A stretch of 37,382 nucleotides of DNA, from positions 1 to 37,382 of the forward strand of contig JAQXDG010000043.1 in the NCBI GenBank assembly GCA_029251505.1. The letters run 5' to 3'. Shown piece by piece: positions 7,920-16,807 of the stretch. Made by a program: the position numbers and the translations under genes. Origin of the DNA: Glaciecola sp. (GTDB lineage Bacteria; Pseudomonadota; Gammaproteobacteria; Enterobacterales; Alteromonadaceae). Every line of letters starts with the position of its first letter. Positions within the stretch are counted from its first letter, which is position 1. The notes beneath the pieces were generated by a model that was given only the letters and a program-made list of their open reading frames with translations, searched no databases and had not been told where the DNA came from.

Positions 7920-10382
7920 ATGATCACACAAAAATTCAACCGAAGCCTCGTAAGTGCTGCAGTTACTGCCTCACTCACGTTTTCAGTTTCAACATTTGCG
8001 CAAGAAAACGAAGAAACCAAAATCGTTGAAAAAGAAGGAATTGAGCAAATTGTCGTCACTGGCTCTGTCGCTGGACGCTCTCAAATTGAGTCGGCGATTT
8101 CAGTAACTAGTGTAGATGATGAAGTTATTAGAAACTTCAAACCGAACTCAGAAGTTGAGATGTTTAGGTTATTACCGGGTATACAAGCTAATGGTAATAA
8201 TGGTCCAGGAGGAAATGCCAATATTGCAGTACGAGGTTTACCAGTTGCGACTGGCGGATCCCCTTTTGTACAGATTCAGGAAGATGGTCTGCCTACAGTT
8301 TTATTTGGTGATATGCAATTCGGTAATAATGATTACTGGACCAGATTTGATGCTTCAGTCGCTCGCCTTGAATCAGTGCGAGGTGGTACAGCAACAACTT
8401 TTGCCTCTCAAGCTCCAGGCGCAATAATAAACTACATTTCGCATACAGGTGCAGTTGAGGGCGGCTTTGTCAACTTGTCAACCGGAATTGGATACGATGA
8501 GAAAAGATTAGATTTTAGATATGGGGGGGAAGCTTCCGATTCAGTTCTGTATCACGTTGGTGGTTACGTCAAAAATGGTCGTGGTCCGTTGGACCCTGGC
8601 TTTATTACTTCTGAAAGCTCACAGGTAAAAGGCAACTTAACCAAATATCTAGCTGATGACGAAAGCTATGTCCGTTTCAATTTTAAAGTTGCTGACACAC
8701 AGGAGCCTTTTTATACGGGATCTTTAGCGCTTGCTGATATAAACGGCAATAAGATTTCTAATCTACGCCCTTACCCAACAATGGATGGACGCTCTGATAG
8801 TAATTTATCACCATTGAATCAGAATTTCTTAATTGTTAATCGCGATGGTGCTGTTGAACGAGTGGGTATGACAGGTATCTCCACAAGTGCCTTAGCTATT
8901 GGTAATGAAGTACATTACGTTCTAGAAGATGATATTATTATAGACAACAAAATGCGTTGGACTGATATGAGCGGCTCTTTTAACGAACCCTTCCATGGAC
9001 CTACACTTACATCAAATGTACTAGGTTCAGCAGTTAATGGAGCAGTAGTTGGCTCTATTCAATACGCAAATGGACAACAACAGGGTCTAGATTACGACTT
9101 ACCGTATATTGATAGAGATACTAACGTGTCGACCCAAATGAACGATGTGGGAAGCTTAGTTAATGACTTAACTATTTCTAAAGAGTTTGACTTGGATGGA
9201 AACGCTATATCAGTGCGTGGCGGTTACTTTTACATGAACCAAAAGATTGCGATGACTTGGCATACAAATCGAAACTTTCGCGCTGCTGGCGTTAATAACC
9301 CAGCTCAACTAGATTTGTTTGACGTAGACGGTAATCAACTAACAGCTAATGGACTTGCCGGTTTTAATGATAACTGGGGGGCTTGTTGTTCTCGCGATTA
9401 TGACCTCGACTATACAAACACTGCGCCTTATATTGCACTCGATTTTGAAACAGATGACTTTATTCTAGATGGTAGTGTCCGCCGTGATACCGTTGATGCG
9501 AGTGGTTTTACTATTCAAAGCTCTGGAGAAGCGTTAGTAACTGTAGTTGATGGCGTTGAGATACCTACGTTATTGTCTGACGGTAATCAAGAAAACTTAG
9601 ACTACAGTGTGAGCTACACATCTTGGACGTTCGGTGGTTTATATAAGTTTAATGAGGACACCAGTTTCTTTACACGCGCCTCAAAAGGTAATCGCTTCAA
9701 CGCCGACCGCCAAACTGTTTCTGGCAAAATAAATCCTGATGGTTCACTCACCGAAGCAGGCCAAGTCGCAGCGGTCGATGAAGTCAATCAGTATGAGATT
9801 GGTGTTAAGAATAGAGGTGATCTAGGAGGAGGCACTTATACAGCAGAGCTGACTTTATTGAATGGCGATTTTACTCAATCAAACTATGAACCAACTTCAA
9901 CACCAGCTTGCCCTAGTGGAGGCTGTATTCTAGATAATGAATATCGAACAACTGGCTTTGAATTCTATGGGACCTATCGTTTTGATAGCTTATACATTAT
10001 TGCAAATGCAACTTACACAGATGCAGAGCAACGCGCTGCAGATGCGACCGAATGGAAAGTCGCAAATGACATACCTGAGATGACTTATGCTATCAATGCG
10101 TCTTATGACTTTATAGATTCATTATCTGTTGGCCTTAATATGTCAGGTCAATACGGTAGCAGAAATGGTGCTGGCGTAGAAACTGAAAATAATCCTATTT
10201 TCGGTGGAAATATTACCTACTATCTTAATGAGAGGTTACAATTTTCTATCATAGGTCAAAATTTAACAGATGAATTTACCGTAAGAGGTTTGAATGGTAT
10301 TGTAGATGCACCTAATGGAGTGATTACAGCTTCTCCAGTTTTAGGCAGAAACCTACAAGCATCCGTCCGTTTAAATTTCTAA
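7920..10382 (+). CDS. TonB-dependent outer-membrane receptor, probably for an alpha-galactoside
   Basis: An 820-aa outer-membrane transporter. It has a Sec signal peptide (residues 1-27, ending TFA-QE), a TonB-box-like IEQIVVTGS near residue 45, a plug domain (ISVTSVDDEVIRNF, LLPGIQANG, VRGLP, ARLESVRGGTATTF) and a long beta-barrel ending in an aromatic residue (SVRLNF). The C-terminal GQNLTDEFTVRGLNG strand is typical. Two cysteine pairs (GACCSRD, and CPSGGC in a predicted loop) may form disulphides. The gene begins the sugar locus behind two LacI-type operators and is followed by a terminator. Substrate is inferred from the GH97/gal genes downstream. Raffinose-family sugars or galactosides are the best guess. 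Confidence 0.93.
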   Translation: MITQKFNRSLVSAAVTASLTFSVSTFAQENEETKIVEKEGIEQIVVTGSVAGRSQIESAISVTSVDDEVIRNFKPNSEVEMFRLLPGIQANGNNGPGGNANIAVRGLPVATGGSPFVQIQEDGLPTVLFGDMQFGNNDYWTRFDASVARLESVRGGTATTFASQAPGAIINYISHTGAVEGGFVNLSTGIGYDEKRLDFRYGGEASDSVLYHVGGYVKNGRGPLDPGFITSESSQVKGNLTKYLADDESYVRFNFKVADTQEPFYTGSLALADINGNKISNLRPYPTMDGRSDSNLSPLNQNFLIVNRDGAVERVGMTGISTSALAIGNEVHYVLEDDIIIDNKMRWTDMSGSFNEPFHGPTLTSNVLGSAVNGAVVGSIQYANGQQQGLDYDLPYIDRDTNVSTQMNDVGSLVNDLTISKEFDLDGNAISVRGGYFYMNQKIAMTWHTNRNFRAAGVNNPAQLDLFDVDGNQLTANGLAGFNDNWGACCSRDYDLDYTNTAPYIALDFETDDFILDGSVRRDTVDASGFTIQSSGEALVTVVDGVEIPTLLSDGNQENLDYSVSYTSWTFGGLYKFNEDTSFFTRASKGNRFNADRQTVSGKINPDGSLTEAGQVAAVDEVNQYEIGVKNRGDLGGGTYTAELTLLNGDFTQSNYEPTSTPACPSGGCILDNEYRTTGFEFYGTYRFDSLYIIANATYTDAEQRAADATEWKVANDIPEMTYAINASYDFIDSLSVGLNMSGQYGSRNGAGVETENNPIFGGNITYYLNERLQFSIIGQNLTDEFTVRGLNGIVDAPNGVITASPVLGRNLQASVRLNF

Positions 10383-10424
10383 ACATTACGAGGTGTGTGT
10401 CCTTCGTTGCTATACGAGGGCTGG

Positions 10425-10457
10425 GGCGGTGCATTTGTACCGCCTCTTTTTATTTTT
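10425..10457 (+). terminator. Rho-independent terminator after the receptor gene
   Basis: GGCGGT (10425-10430) and ACCGCC (10439-10444) form a six-pair GC-rich stem with an 8-base loop, followed by TCTTTTTATTTTT. It separates the highly expressed receptor from the downstream accessory genes and may be only partly efficient, because no obvious new promoter follows. Confidence 0.8.
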
Positions 10458-10472
10458 ATTGTGAGCCAGAAT

Positions 10473-10544
10473 ATGCAATTTTTGAATATTATTCGCGAAT
10501 CGTTAGCACGACATAACAGCGAACAAGATATAGGCATGTTATGA
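10473..10544 (+). CDS. Possible 23-aa leader peptide overlapping the next gene
   Basis: A short frame (begins MQFLNIIRESL, ends DIGML) whose TGA overlaps the ATG of the next gene as ATGA. The peptide could be a coupled leader, or the original N-terminal helix of the TPR protein shifted out of frame. Ribosome-binding signals are weak before both starts. It is reported because the overlap is exact, not because the product is recognised. Confidence 0.25.
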   Translation: MQFLNIIRESLARHNSEQDIGML

Positions 10545-11962
10545 CCGAACGTTCAAAATATCTAAATAATTCCAACTATTGGCAGTTGCTAGCAGAATCG
10601 CAGCAACAAGAACAACTTTATTCGAACGCATTTGATAGCTGGAAGAAAGCTCTCTCAATTGAACCCAGTAATCAGTATTTTCTATTCTCCGAGGCAAAAT
10701 TATCACTTCAATGTGGTCTACCATCTTCGCACCTTTTTGCAGAATTGTTAGAAAAAGACAACTTCAATGAGGAACTTTTAATTGGTTATGCTCATGCAAT
10801 GGCACTAGAGCAAGAACACAATGGTGCTCTAAAGGCATTGTCACAGTATTTTTCACAAAAAAAACCGAGTAAAAACACCCTAAAGCTATACGCCGATATA
10901 TTGCTACTTCAGTCTGGAGATGCGGCTCTGATAGATTTTTATAAACTAAAAATCAGAGAAAGAATAGAAATAGATTTCTGCTATGAGCAACTTATTAATC
11001 ATGCCTTGCTTAAACAGAATTATGAACAAGCTTTTGTATTAATTGACGCAGCCTGCAAAGCCGTGGGTCGAAAAAAGCAAGACCCCTTTCTTATCAAAAA
11101 AGCAATAACGCTTAGCGAACAAAAGTTAGACCGAGAGGCTTTTAAAGCGTTCACGGCATTAGAACACTGTAAAAGTGTTGAGAAAGACATGGCCATTGTA
11201 CGAATGAGTTTACGCTTAAAACAACTAGATAGTGCTTCGGTTATCTGCATGCATTATGCACAAAATGGTTTTGCCAGCACATTCATACCTTACCTCAGTT
11301 TAATATGGCGACTTCAAGAAAGTGGCTATCAGGATTGGTTAGAGAAAAGCAATCAATTCATACGTAGTTATGAGGTAGGTCTAAAGGAACAACATATTAA
11401 CGAACTCGTTGATTTAATGACGCATTTGCACAGTGTTTCGAGTCCTTATTTAGAGCAATCAGTCCGCAAGGGTACGCAAACAGATTTGTTACTCTTTGCT
11501 CGCCAAGAAAAAGTAATACAAGACCTAGTAGCACTTATTAAGCCGAAAATAATGGATTATATTAGTGATTTACCACCGCATGATGCAACGCACCCTTTAT
11601 TAGGGCGCAAGAGAGATAGTGCGTTAAATGGCAACATTAAGTTTTCAGGGAGTTGGTCTGTGAAGCTAGGTAAAAAAGGCCACAACGTATCGCACACTCA
11701 TCCTAAAGGGTGGATCAGTGCAGTGCTATATCTCAAGGTCCCTAAAGAAAATCAATTGGGACCAGCACCCAATGGCTTTTTGCAATTTGGTACCCCTCCG
11801 CGTAATTTGCAACTAGAACTCGAGCATTACCATCAGGAGGCACCTGAGCCCGGAAAACTAGTATTGTTTCCTTCAACGACTTGGCACCAAACACAACCGT
11901 TTAATGATGGCGAGCGAATCGTAATAGCATTTGACGTCAAACCACCAGGAATTCAAACATGA
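10541..11962 (+). CDS. TPR-like protein with C-terminal putative 2OG-Fe(II) oxygenase domain
   Basis: A 473-aa cytoplasmic protein with no signal peptide. The N-terminal two thirds is helical and TPR-like (for example NYWQLLAESQQQEQLYSNAFDSWKKALSIEP, split over residues 12-42). The last 140 residues resemble the putative 2OG-Fe(II) oxygenase family found beside TonB receptors: SHTHPKGWISAVLYL (H385, H387), GFLQFGTPP, then GKLVLFPSTTWHQTQPF (H449) and ERIVIAFD (R459). These histidines and the arginine are candidate iron and 2-oxoglutarate ligands. The gene ends with an ATGA overlap into the halogenase-like gene, so the two are translated together. The substrate is unknown. A role in modifying something imported by, or belonging to, the receptor system is conjecture. 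Confidence 0.75.
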   Translation: MTERSKYLNNSNYWQLLAESQQQEQLYSNAFDSWKKALSIEPSNQYFLFSEAKLSLQCGLPSSHLFAELLEKDNFNEELLIGYAHAMALEQEHNGALKALSQYFSQKKPSKNTLKLYADILLLQSGDAALIDFYKLKIRERIEIDFCYEQLINHALLKQNYEQAFVLIDAACKAVGRKKQDPFLIKKAITLSEQKLDREAFKAFTALEHCKSVEKDMAIVRMSLRLKQLDSASVICMHYAQNGFASTFIPYLSLIWRLQESGYQDWLEKSNQFIRSYEVGLKEQHINELVDLMTHLHSVSSPYLEQSVRKGTQTDLLLFARQEKVIQDLVALIKPKIMDYISDLPPHDATHPLLGRKRDSALNGNIKFSGSWSVKLGKKGHNVSHTHPKGWISAVLYLKVPKENQLGPAPNGFLQFGTPPRNLQLELEHYHQEAPEPGKLVLFPSTTWHQTQPFNDGERIVIAFDVKPPGIQT

Positions 11963-13473
11963 GCCTACAAAATTCGATACAAAAAATTGTAATAGTTGGA
12001 GGGGGAACTGCCGGTTGGATGACCGCTGCTGCGCTTTCAAATTCTCTTTTAAAGGGGGTATCAATTACTTTAATTGAATCTGAAGATATCGGCACAGTTG
12101 GCGTGGGCGAGGCTACTATACCGCCCATCAGAACATTTAACAACACATTAGGGATCAGTGAGAACGAATTTTTAAAGAATACGCATGGTTCGTTCAAACT
12201 TGGTATCGAATTTGTAAATTGGGGAAAGCTTAACAATCGTTATTTTCATCCATTTGGACAGTACGGACGCCAATTTGATATTGTCAATGTTCATCAACAT
12301 TGGTTAGCTGCTGAACAATCTGGCACTGCACATCCTTTGGATGAATATTGTATGGCTTGGGCTGCTGCTAAACAACGCCGATTTTCTCCGCCACAGCCTG
12401 ACCCACGAAGTGTCTTATCAACATATGAGTACGCCTATCATTTTGATGCAGGCGCGTACGCAATGTTTTTAAGAAAGTATTCAGAAAAACGAAACGTGAA
12501 AAGAATAGAAGGTAAGATAAAACACAGCCAGCTTAATCCTAATTCAGGATTTATCGACGCAGTCGTTTTAGATAACGATCAACTGATCGAAGGAGAGTTA
12601 TTTATTGATTGTTCTGGTTTTAGGGGGTTGTTGATTGAGCAAGCATTAAAAACAGGTTATGAAGATATGTCTGAATATCTGCCGTGTAATCGCGCTTGGG
12701 CAGTGCCATGTGAACTTAAAGACTTCACACCCTATACTCGTTCAACAGCTCATAAGGCAGGTTGGCAATGGAGGATTCCATTGCAACATAGAACTGGAAA
12801 TGGTCATGTGTTTAGCAATGATTTTATATCTGAACAAGAAGCATTAGACACTTTGATGCAAAATCTTGATGGTGAACCATTATCCGACCCTCGATTATTA
12901 AAATTTACGACGGGTAGACGAAAGCAATTTTGGAATAAAAATGTGGTGGCAATCGGTCTATCCAGTGGTTTCTTGGAGCCATTGGAATCGACCAGTATTC
13001 ACTTGATCCAAGCCGGCATTGCTAAATTACTCGCGCTGTTTCCAACAACAGATTTTGACCAACATGTTATTGATGAGTACAACCGGATCGCAATTAATGA
13101 ATTCGAAGCGATTAGAGATTTTTTAATATTACATTATAAGTTAACTGAGCGCGATGACTCGGAAATGTGGCGATATTGCAAGAATATGCCTATCCCAGAG
13201 ACTTTAGAAAGTAAACTACAACACTTTGAGAGCTTTGGAAGAGTGATAAAAGGAGAAATGGATTTATTTGCTGATGCCAGTTGGCTAGCCGTTTATATCG
13301 GTCAAGGATTGCGTCCAAAGCAACGTGACCCGCTAATGTCTTATCGCAAAAGTGAAGGTGATGTTTGGCTTAACAAACTGCATCAAGCATTACAGCAAGC
13401 TGCCCAACAACTGCCAAGTCATGCAGACTACATTGCTAAACATTGTCGCTCTGACATAAATTTCATGTCGTAA
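11959..13473 (+). CDS. Flavin-dependent tryptophan-halogenase-like protein
   Basis: A 504-aa FAD enzyme of the tryptophan-halogenase family. Visible features are the FAD-binding GGGTAGW (14-20), the GVGEATIPP loop (48-56), the catalytic lysine K80 in SFKLGIEFVNW, the W269-x-W-x-I-P motif that guards flavin monooxygenases from acting as hydroxylases, and FLEPLESTS (338-346) with the family glutamate E340. All halogenase landmarks are therefore intact. Family members next to TonB receptors in sugar loci are common in Alteromonadales, Xanthomonas and Caulobacter, but their substrates are largely unknown. The start overlaps the preceding gene (ATGA). No dedicated flavin reductase is in the window. 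Free tryptophan as substrate should not be assumed. Confidence 0.9.
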   Translation: MSLQNSIQKIVIVGGGTAGWMTAAALSNSLLKGVSITLIESEDIGTVGVGEATIPPIRTFNNTLGISENEFLKNTHGSFKLGIEFVNWGKLNNRYFHPFGQYGRQFDIVNVHQHWLAAEQSGTAHPLDEYCMAWAAAKQRRFSPPQPDPRSVLSTYEYAYHFDAGAYAMFLRKYSEKRNVKRIEGKIKHSQLNPNSGFIDAVVLDNDQLIEGELFIDCSGFRGLLIEQALKTGYEDMSEYLPCNRAWAVPCELKDFTPYTRSTAHKAGWQWRIPLQHRTGNGHVFSNDFISEQEALDTLMQNLDGEPLSDPRLLKFTTGRRKQFWNKNVVAIGLSSGFLEPLESTSIHLIQAGIAKLLALFPTTDFDQHVIDEYNRIAINEFEAIRDFLILHYKLTERDDSEMWRYCKNMPIPETLESKLQHFESFGRVIKGEMDLFADASWLAVYIGQGLRPKQRDPLMSYRKSEGDVWLNKLHQALQQAAQQLPSHADYIAKHCRSDINFMS

Positions 13474-13482
13474 TTAGAGCTT

Positions 13483-14487
13483 TTACATTCTTTCAATAAC
13501 CGATTGCCGACGTATCAAGCTTGGAGTGTATTTACGCTGAATAGTGGGATCGATGGTCTGCTGCTGAGCAGACTGTATTGCAATACTTGCAGCAGCCTGG
13601 GCCATCATTGAAATAGGGTACCGCATAGTTGTTAGTTGAGGCCTTGCATCTCGCGCATACACTACATCATCGAAACCAACTACGGATACATCCCTGGGAA
13701 TATGAATACCTTGGTCAAGCATAAAGTTCATTGCTCCAACAGCCATCGCATCATTATAAGTAACTAAAGCCGTAAATTTGGTCCCACCCGCTATCAATGA
13801 TTCAACAGCTTGTGCCCCACCTTCATGAAAAGGTGGCGCGTAAGCAATTGCACTGTCAGGTAATTTTACGTTGTGACGGGTGAGACAAGATTTGACTCCT
13901 TCGAGGCGTAATTGTGGGTCGTCAATATCAAAGTCACTATTGATGTAAGCAAACTTTCGATGTCCCATCGAAAAAAGGTACTCCACAACCAGTTCACTTC
14001 CCATTCTGTTGTCTAACCACACGCACCGGTCCTCTAAACCTGGTACGAGACGATTGATCAAAACCAGACCAGGACAGAGCTCAGAGTACTTTAATAAATC
14101 TTCGTCACTTATGACCTTAGAATGAAGCACCATCGCACTTACTCTGTGATCTAATAAATTTTCGATTGCAAGTTTTTCCTTTATTACATCATTGTGGCCG
14201 GAAGTAATGAAGGTTTGCAGGCCTATTGATTGACATAATTTTTCTATGTGATGCGCAAAAGTTGCCATAAAAGGATCGAGTATTTCAGGTACCAAAACAC
14301 CGAGTGAGGTAAATTTATTGGTGACAAATGCCCTTGCGGCAAGGTTTGGTCTATAACCAAGTTCATCCATAATGCGCTGAACATGAGCGCGTTTTACAGG
14401 CCCTACTTTCGGGCCGTTGTTAATAACACGGGAAACTGTCGCTTGGGAAACATTTGCGGCTTTTGCAATATCTTTAATTGTTACCAT
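13483..14487 (-). CDS. LacI-family transcriptional regulator of the galactoside locus
   Basis: A 334-aa repressor with the LacI HTH and hinge (TIKDIAKAANVSQATVSRVINNG, then GYRPNLAARAF) and a periplasmic-binding-protein-like sensor domain (SLGVLVPEILDPFM, ALVTYNDAMAVGAM, VSVVGFDDVVYARDARPQLTT). An upstream TTG is in frame, but ATG 14487 gives the usual LacI N-terminus. It converges on the halogenase-like gene with only 9 bases between them and diverges from galT. The operator at 14556-14571 lies between it and galT and may also provide autoregulation. Matching operators upstream of the receptor suggest it controls the whole locus, with galactose or a galactoside as likely inducer (inference). 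Confidence 0.9.
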   Translation of the reverse strand: MVTIKDIAKAANVSQATVSRVINNGPKVGPVKRAHVQRIMDELGYRPNLAARAFVTNKFTSLGVLVPEILDPFMATFAHHIEKLCQSIGLQTFITSGHNDVIKEKLAIENLLDHRVSAMVLHSKVISDEDLLKYSELCPGLVLINRLVPGLEDRCVWLDNRMGSELVVEYLFSMGHRKFAYINSDFDIDDPQLRLEGVKSCLTRHNVKLPDSAIAYAPPFHEGGAQAVESLIAGGTKFTALVTYNDAMAVGAMNFMLDQGIHIPRDVSVVGFDDVVYARDARPQLTTMRYPISMMAQAAASIAIQSAQQQTIDPTIQRKYTPSLIRRQSVIERM

Positions 14488-14555
14488 TTTAGAATGCAAA
14501 CTATAATTGTATTGAATCTTATTAATACTAGCTCACAAAGTACTTTACAGTCAAT

Positions 14556-14571
14556 GGGAAAACGATTACCC
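14556..14571. promoter_or_regulatory. LacI-family operator in the lacI-galT intergenic region
   Basis: GGGAAAACGATTACCC shares 14 of 16 positions with the receptor operator GGGATAACGTTTACCC. It ends 29 bases before the galT start. A weak TTTACA (14544-14549) lies just upstream at a spacing that would place the -10 region inside the operator, consistent with repression by occlusion. Confidence 0.68.
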
Positions 14572-14600
14572 TGATTTAAATATTAACAAAGTGTAATAAT

Positions 14601-15644
14601 ATGTTTGAACTATCCAATGACCCACATCGCCGATACAACCCCTTACTAGATGAGTGGGTACTTGTATCTCCACATCGAGCTAAACGCCCTTGGCAAGGTC
14701 AAAACGAAGCTGAGGATACATCGTCAAATCAACCTTATGACGAGACGTGTTATTTGTGTCCTGGAAATATGAGAATAAATGGTGAGCGAAATGAGAAATA
14801 CCAGTCTACCTATGTGTTTGCCAATGATTTTGCTGCGTTAAAATCCAACACCCCGCCTGCTGAGCAACAGGATGGACTGTTTACAAGCCAGTCAATTCAG
14901 GGGGAGTCACATGTAATCTGCTTTAGCCCTGACCATAGCAAGTCCATGGCTCAGTTATCTGAGAACGAAATTGTCGCAGTAATAAAGACTTGGCAAGATT
15001 TACTAGAAAAACTATCGGCTAAGTATCCTTGGGTTCAGATTTTTGAAAATAAGGGCGCTGTAATGGGTTGCTCGAACCCACATCCGCATGGTCAGGTGTG
15101 GGCACAATCCCAAGTACCTTCTTTAGCTTTGCGCACTGGAAAACAGTTATTGCAATATTATGCGAAAGAGCAAAGAGCGCTATTGTTGGATTACGCTGAA
15201 CAAGAACTTGCTTGCGACGAGAGAGTCGTATGTGCTAACAAGGATTGGGTGGTCGTAGTGCCATATTGGGCAGCATGGCCTTTTGAAACCCTTCTGCTAC
15301 CGCGTTTCCCCGTTCAGCATTTGCACGACTTAACGGTGCTACAGACCAACACGTTAGCCGCAATTTTGAGTCAAATCACGAGCAAATACGACAACCTGTT
15401 TAATACTTCCTTTCCTTATTCAATGGGTTGGCACGGTCAGGTATTTGATGGTGAAGAGCACCCAGAGTGGACTTTGCATGGGCATTTTTATCCACCTTTG
15501 TTGCGCTCCGCCACGGTTAAAAAATTTATGGTGGGGTATGAGATGCTTGGAGAGCCCCAAAGAGATATTACACCTGAACAAGCAGCAGAATTACTCAAAA
15601 ATCAGTCAAGCACTCACTACCGAATGGCAAGGGAAATGCGATGA
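14601..15644 (+). CDS. galT: Galactose-1-phosphate uridylyltransferase
   Basis: Leloir-pathway enzyme that exchanges UMP between UDP-glucose and galactose-1-phosphate. The 347-aa protein carries the active-site H161-P-H163 in GCSNPHPHGQVWAQ (H163 is the UMP-accepting histidine), an N-terminal zinc site with C50 and C53 (CYLCPGN), and family segments NDPHRRYNPL, YVFANDFAAL and HGHFYPPLLRS. Length is normal. It overlaps galK by four bases (ATGA) and starts the galT-galK-GH97 run. The upstream LacI-type operator indicates sugar-inducible expression. Confidence 0.96.
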   Translation: MFELSNDPHRRYNPLLDEWVLVSPHRAKRPWQGQNEAEDTSSNQPYDETCYLCPGNMRINGERNEKYQSTYVFANDFAALKSNTPPAEQQDGLFTSQSIQGESHVICFSPDHSKSMAQLSENEIVAVIKTWQDLLEKLSAKYPWVQIFENKGAVMGCSNPHPHGQVWAQSQVPSLALRTGKQLLQYYAKEQRALLLDYAEQELACDERVVCANKDWVVVVPYWAAWPFETLLLPRFPVQHLHDLTVLQTNTLAAILSQITSKYDNLFNTSFPYSMGWHGQVFDGEEHPEWTLHGHFYPPLLRSATVKKFMVGYEMLGEPQRDITPEQAAELLKNQSSTHYRMAREMR

Positions 15645-16807
15645 GTAAAACGACATACTCGGCATTTGTAAAACATTTTAGTCATTTGCCACAGGTCACC
15701 GCTTTTGCACCTGGCAGAGTAAACCTCATAGGTGAGCACACTGATTACAATCAGGGATTTGTCTTTCCAGTGGCTTTAAACAAAGGAACCTATGTACAAT
15801 TGTCTATTCGTGATGATATGCAAGTCATCGCAATAGCAAAAGACATGGACAATCAAGAAAACAGGTTTGATCTGAACGACATACAATTTGATAACGATAT
15901 GCCTTGGGCAAATTATGTTCGTGGTGTGTTTAAGCTGATTAATCAGCATACGCAGCGAACTAGCGGTGTGAATATCTATATTTACGGTGACCAACCACAA
16001 GGCGCTGGTTTAAGTTCTTCTGCGTCTATGACTGTAGCCCTTATCAAAGGTCTTGTGGATTTGTTTGGTCTAGAAATAGATGGCAAAGAGGCTGCAAAAA
16101 TTGCGCAAGCAACTGAGAACACATTTGTCGGCTGTGCGTGTGGCATTATGGACCATCTTATCAGTGCTTTAGGAAAGAAAAATAAAGCACTCAGACTTGA
16201 CTGTCGAGACCTCTCCGTAGAATATGGTAAAATTCCTGACAGCCTTGAGCTCATGGTGTTCAATTCAAACATTAAACGCTCCTTAGTTAGCAGTGAATAC
16301 AACATTCGACGCGAACAATGTGAATCAGCGGCGCTCAAACTGAACGCAAGCTCACTGCGCGATGTAACAATTGAGGTGCTCGAGTCCAAGCAAGATGCGT
16401 TGACAGATGTAGAGTTTCGAAGAGCGAGACACATTGTTAGTGAAAACATTCGCGTGGAAAAATTATACTCTGCTTTTCGGGATAATAATCTTGCAGAAAT
16501 ATCGCAATTGATAAGAGCTTCCCACGTTTCTATGCGAGATGACTTTGAAATAACTATTCCCGAAATAGATACCTTAGTCGAGATTATCAACGATGCACTA
16601 CCTATTGTAGGTGGAGCTCGCATGACGGGCGGAGGGTTTGGAGGGTGCGTTATAGCACTTGTGCCCAAAAGTGAAGTCTCGCGAGTAGCGAAAGTAGTAA
16701 CCAAAAAGTACCCGCAAATAGTCAACATACAGCCAACTATTTATAATTTTACTGTCGAAAACGGCGCATTTAATTTTAACAATCACAAGGTTCAGGAGGC
16801 GTTATGA
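15641..16807 (+). CDS. galK: Galactokinase
   Basis: Phosphorylates alpha-D-galactose with ATP in the cytoplasm (GHMP kinase family). The 388-aa protein has the galactokinase signature GRVNLIGEHTDYNQGFVFP near residues 25-43, the ATP-binding GAGLSSSASM loop, and the C-terminal GGARMTGGGFGGC motif. The catalytic aspartate region is present as CGIMDHL. Both ends overlap neighbours by four bases (galT upstream, the GH97 gene downstream), so one polycistronic message with coupled translation is likely. No galM (mutarotase) is present nearby. Confidence 0.96.
   Translation: MSKTTYSAFVKHFSHLPQVTAFAPGRVNLIGEHTDYNQGFVFPVALNKGTYVQLSIRDDMQVIAIAKDMDNQENRFDLNDIQFDNDMPWANYVRGVFKLINQHTQRTSGVNIYIYGDQPQGAGLSSSASMTVALIKGLVDLFGLEIDGKEAAKIAQATENTFVGCACGIMDHLISALGKKNKALRLDCRDLSVEYGKIPDSLELMVFNSNIKRSLVSSEYNIRREQCESAALKLNASSLRDVTIEVLESKQDALTDVEFRRARHIVSENIRVEKLYSAFRDNNLAEISQLIRASHVSMRDDFEITIPEIDTLVEIINDALPIVGGARMTGGGFGGCVIALVPKSEVSRVAKVVTKKYPQIVNIQPTIYNFTVENGAFNFNNHKVQEAL

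Noticed and set aside
9370-9400. Frameshift in the receptor gene suggested by a shadow frame and a double-cysteine stretch
   Set aside because: The 820-aa frame is continuous from signal peptide to the terminal aromatic residue.
15982-16728. 248-aa minus-strand open frame opposite galK
   Set aside because: It lies wholly inside galK, has a serine/threonine-rich composition typical of antisense frames, and shows no motif.
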